Below are positions 60,941 to 64,000 of a stretch of DNA of 64,000 nt, in pieces. How positions within the stretch are numbered: position 1 is the stretch's first letter; every line of letters begins with the position of its first letter. The notes beneath the pieces are model-generated. The model ran no database searches, was not told where the DNA came from, and saw only the letters and a list, made by a program, of their open reading frames with translations. The position numbers and the translations under genes are program-made. The stretch comes from Macrostomum hystrix (taxonomy: Eukaryota; Platyhelminthes; Macrostomidae): positions 2,728,001-2,792,000 of the forward strand of contig CATNEN010000033.1 of assembly GCA_950097015.1 (NCBI GenBank), given 5' to 3'.

Positions 60941-63900
60941 ATCAACGGTTTTTTAATAATTTAGTTTTTTTGTTTTCAATTCATTCACATTTTTTAACGG
61001 TAGCGCGTTTTGTGCTTGAGCTTTTATTAATTAATTTAAATAATATATATACATATTCTTGTATATCTAGACAGTCATTTCTGTACGAGTTATTTCTGTT
61101 CATTTCTCGTACAATGGAGTTTTGCACATATACTCACAAAAACACAAAAATCATAAATAGTACCAGAATTACAAGATTACAAAACTTGCACAGCTGCTTG
61201 CACTTAATAATCGCAAACATTACATGTTTACTAAAAATTATTAATGTTGTTTTACATGATTAGTTTTATTAAAATTTCACATATTTAACTTTCATAATAC
61301 GGTAAGCTTTACTGCCTCTCTATGTATTAAAAATATGTATATGAAATAGCATTATATACAAATCATAAATAGTTGTTCTATTTAACTTGTCATTATTTAT
61401 CACGTAACAATTCATTAAAATTATTGAAAGTGTAAGCAAATCATCAGCAATGATTTTCTTTGTTTAATAGTCGCTGATTCATATAAATAAATATTAAACT
61501 GTTTTTTATTCAATCATAAAACGCTTCTAATGTTCGTTTTGCATTTTGGAGAAGAAAGACTTCGCGTTCCAGAGGAAGACTACGTGTAAAGCAACAACAA
61601 CAAAGCTAACTTTCCCTGCTGGCAAAGAGCTTCTTAATTTACGTCCCTGTCAAAATTTATTAATGAGCTTAATTATCTAATGAACTTAAGCCATATATAC
61701 TGCAATTACCAATTTAGAGGCAAGATCAAAAAGTAAGGACGACTTGGTTGTTTGTTTGCAAAGATGTTTAAAAATGCTATAGTCATTACTTTAAATATAG
61801 TGCGTACTTGGAAACCTTAAACTAGACATAAGTAAAACAAAATAAATGATCTTTATTGTTACATTGTTAAGAAAAAGTTTAAGACACTCTTGATTAATAT
61901 ATAAAAAAAGGAATACAATTTCGCACGATTCTTTCTTAGACCTGACATAGAGATCGTCATGTAACAATTGGTATGCATGGCGATTAACTTACGGAATAAC
62001 GTACGAGGATATGAGTTTTTATTTTTACTAAAGAAAGCATTTTCACTAAAATTCTGCAACGGGCAGCGGTCTTTACATTTTTCATGAGGAAGAGTGTGAC
62101 TTACAAAGTATAGAGGACTTTCAAAGGAAAGATACGTGTATAGTTATAACAATTGTTTATTTGTGTAACGTGTTTTCGTGTCTTATAGTAGTCCTTCCTC
62201 GGGAAACCTACAGCTGATCGTTAGCAGTTTATTCTATATTTATTGTCCAGATTAAACTGCTTTCATAGCATTGCGTATATGATTATGGATATGATGTAAC
62301 AGCGACTTAGGGGGGGGGACATTTTTTAGAATGTACAAGCCATAATTCCCTTCCCTGTTCGATCCTTCTATGACTAATCCCCAGTGACAGTGACATTGAA
62401 ACTTTAAATCATAAATGTTTTTAAATCATGCGATCACGGTGGGTGCGCGTGCCTCTTGCTCTATTAAAGGAAAGCGGCGCGGGCCACTTTCTAGTCAAGA
62501 TCTTACCGGTACTACACCCAATTGAAAGTTTACATTTGTTCGAGTACCTAACTGGTTTCGCTTGTTACACTCACTCATCGTATGAGCTTCATCCGTTTGA
62601 GTCATATTTTCGTTCACCAGTGTCTATGAGAAAGTCTCAGTCAATTCGGCAACTCGCCTCGAGTCGTCTGATCGGTTCGTTTGATTTTGGCGCTCCAGGC
62701 GAGAGCACACGCCTGAGGTTACGATAAACAATAATATAAAGTAAGGGACCAATCCCCTCGGTGCCTGCAGGATCTTGGCCACTCAGTCACACCCAAAGCT
62801 TCCAAAAATTCATCAGTCTAGGTGGAGTAGTTACGGAGGGATGAGGCCCAGTTCTCCCATTGCTATCCCTCTGGAGCCGAACAAACAATATATTTTTTGT
62901 TTTATATTTTTTCGGCGCATTTTCCAATTATCTGAGGAGAAAAGAGAACATATTGAAACGGCCATGAAAGCTCGATTCCAGCAGACAACCCGTATTTGTG
63001 CTGTGCCGGCGGAAAATGCGCTCCCAACCAGTAGATTGGTGTGTACTTGTAGGACTAGCGACCATTGGTCACGATGAGGGCAGCATGGGGAGGCGATGTG
63101 CTGGCGACTTCGGGCTCAGGTGTGTTTAACAGTCATCGGCAACCTCTACTCGAGCGTCGCCTGCCACCGCGTCACGACGCCGTCGTCGAAGCGTTTGGGA
63201 GTCCATGTAAATAGGCCGAATAAATTGGTTTTGGCCGCGTTCGTGGAGTTTTGAGTTTTTCTGGGGCTCTCGGCGAGGTCGGTATAAGGCCCATAGCGTA
63301 GGATGTACTCAAAGTGAGATATTAATGAGATGGCACAGCTGCACCAGCAGAGATGGCAGACTAGGAGACCACAACATATGTGCCTTGAAAATGAAATGAT
63401 ACATTGTACATTAAAGTAAACCGGTCTTTATGGCCTCTTCTTGTTTAAAAATGTTGAGTGATGGAATATATAATTTTTGTTTAGTACATTACAATATACG
63501 CATAAGCTAAAAAGTTTATTAATAAAAAGTGCAACTATCAATATAAACAATTAATTATTATATTATATGCAATATATTTTACAATATATAATACATATCA
63601 TCATATTTTTTAATGTTATATTTTGTGATATATTTAATATATCATAAATGTTCCATAAAAGTCATTGGTATTCACTCCGTCTAAATGTTCTCACTCACCT
63701 GTTCTTATGATTTATTTAGAACGTTAAAAGCAAAAATTTAAATTCTTCAGCTTCATCAGAAATACCAAATGTATAAGAAATACAGAAAGGGCAAAGGACT
63801 CATTTTTTTTGCTTAGGACTGGCCCTAATATCAAAGTTTCTAAAGTAGCAGCTTTTCCAATTGTTTCGCTTCTCTCACAATTTTTATTATAGTCTTATTG

Positions 63901-64000
63901 CTCGATTCAAAGTTAAGTTGTTGAAAGTAACATGTAACTCGTAGTTGGATAATGAATACAGTGTATATACAGTTCATGTATATTTATAGCACATGTGTTA
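60941..64000. other. AT-rich right edge, no gene recognised
   Basis: Mostly AT-rich. A more GC-balanced stretch (62420-63310) has open frames of up to 100 codons (62428-62727, 62775-63077) that match no family I know and lack convincing splice sites. A poly-G run lies at about 62310. No tandem arrays occur here, in contrast to the rest of the window. Confidence 0.45.

Noticed and set aside
62428-63077. Two plus-strand frames of about 100 codons at the right edge
   Set aside because: No recognisable domain, no splice sites of note and no coding-like composition compared with the real exons.

Overview
The window is animal nuclear DNA. Genes are split into short GC-rich exons with GT-AG introns, and the gaps are filled with tandem repeats and small transposons. 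The gene content (a Prospero homeobox gene, a ciliary CFAP299, an FHAD1-type FHA/coiled-coil gene, a DENN Rab-GEF, a GH20 hexosaminidase) is bilaterian. The extreme load of minisatellites, together with two start codons lying 7-10 nt behind splice acceptors that have no visible upstream exon (possible spliced-leader sites), fits a free-living flatworm such as Macrostomum. That identification is inference.

Layout. 2.5-8.3 kb (-): beta-N-acetylhexosaminidase, eight exons. 13.56-17.68 kb (-): a complete Prospero/Prox gene of 461 aa in five exons, with a TATA box. 22.5-35.5 kb (-): an FHAD1 homologue, 13 well-phased exons plus a candidate terminal exon, about 1,375 aa. 36.9-37.4 kb (+): remnant of a CUB-PAN-like gene. 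37.9-41.8 kb (-): a Ty3/gypsy (Mag-like) retrotransposon with broken frames. 42.7-44.6 kb (+): an intact secreted CUB-PAN-like gene of 232 aa. 45.2-51.0 kb: a nest of mobile DNA (a 178-bp satellite with an inverted arm, two hAT-type MITEs with 8-bp target duplications, a TTAA-flanked piggyBac-like element, a non-autonomous Helitron). 51.95-55.77 kb (+): a DENND2-like gene with uDENN, cDENN and dDENN parts. 58.06-60.92 kb (-): a complete CFAP299 of 233 aa. 60.9-64 kb: AT-rich, nothing recognised.

The strongest unusual pattern is one intron, one repeat. Most introns longer than about 150 bp carry their own minisatellite, often filling the intron from just after the donor to just before the acceptor, while exons stay repeat-free. 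Some units contain splice-site-like or start-of-transposon sequence. Both a tRNA-derived SINE and a Helitron 5' end sit exactly where a repeat array begins, which suggests how such arrays start. The long open frames across these arrays are artefacts of repeat units without stop codons. The genes show no operon-like cooperation; CFAP299 and FHAD1 are both members of ciliary/sperm-associated families, which is probably chance proximity.
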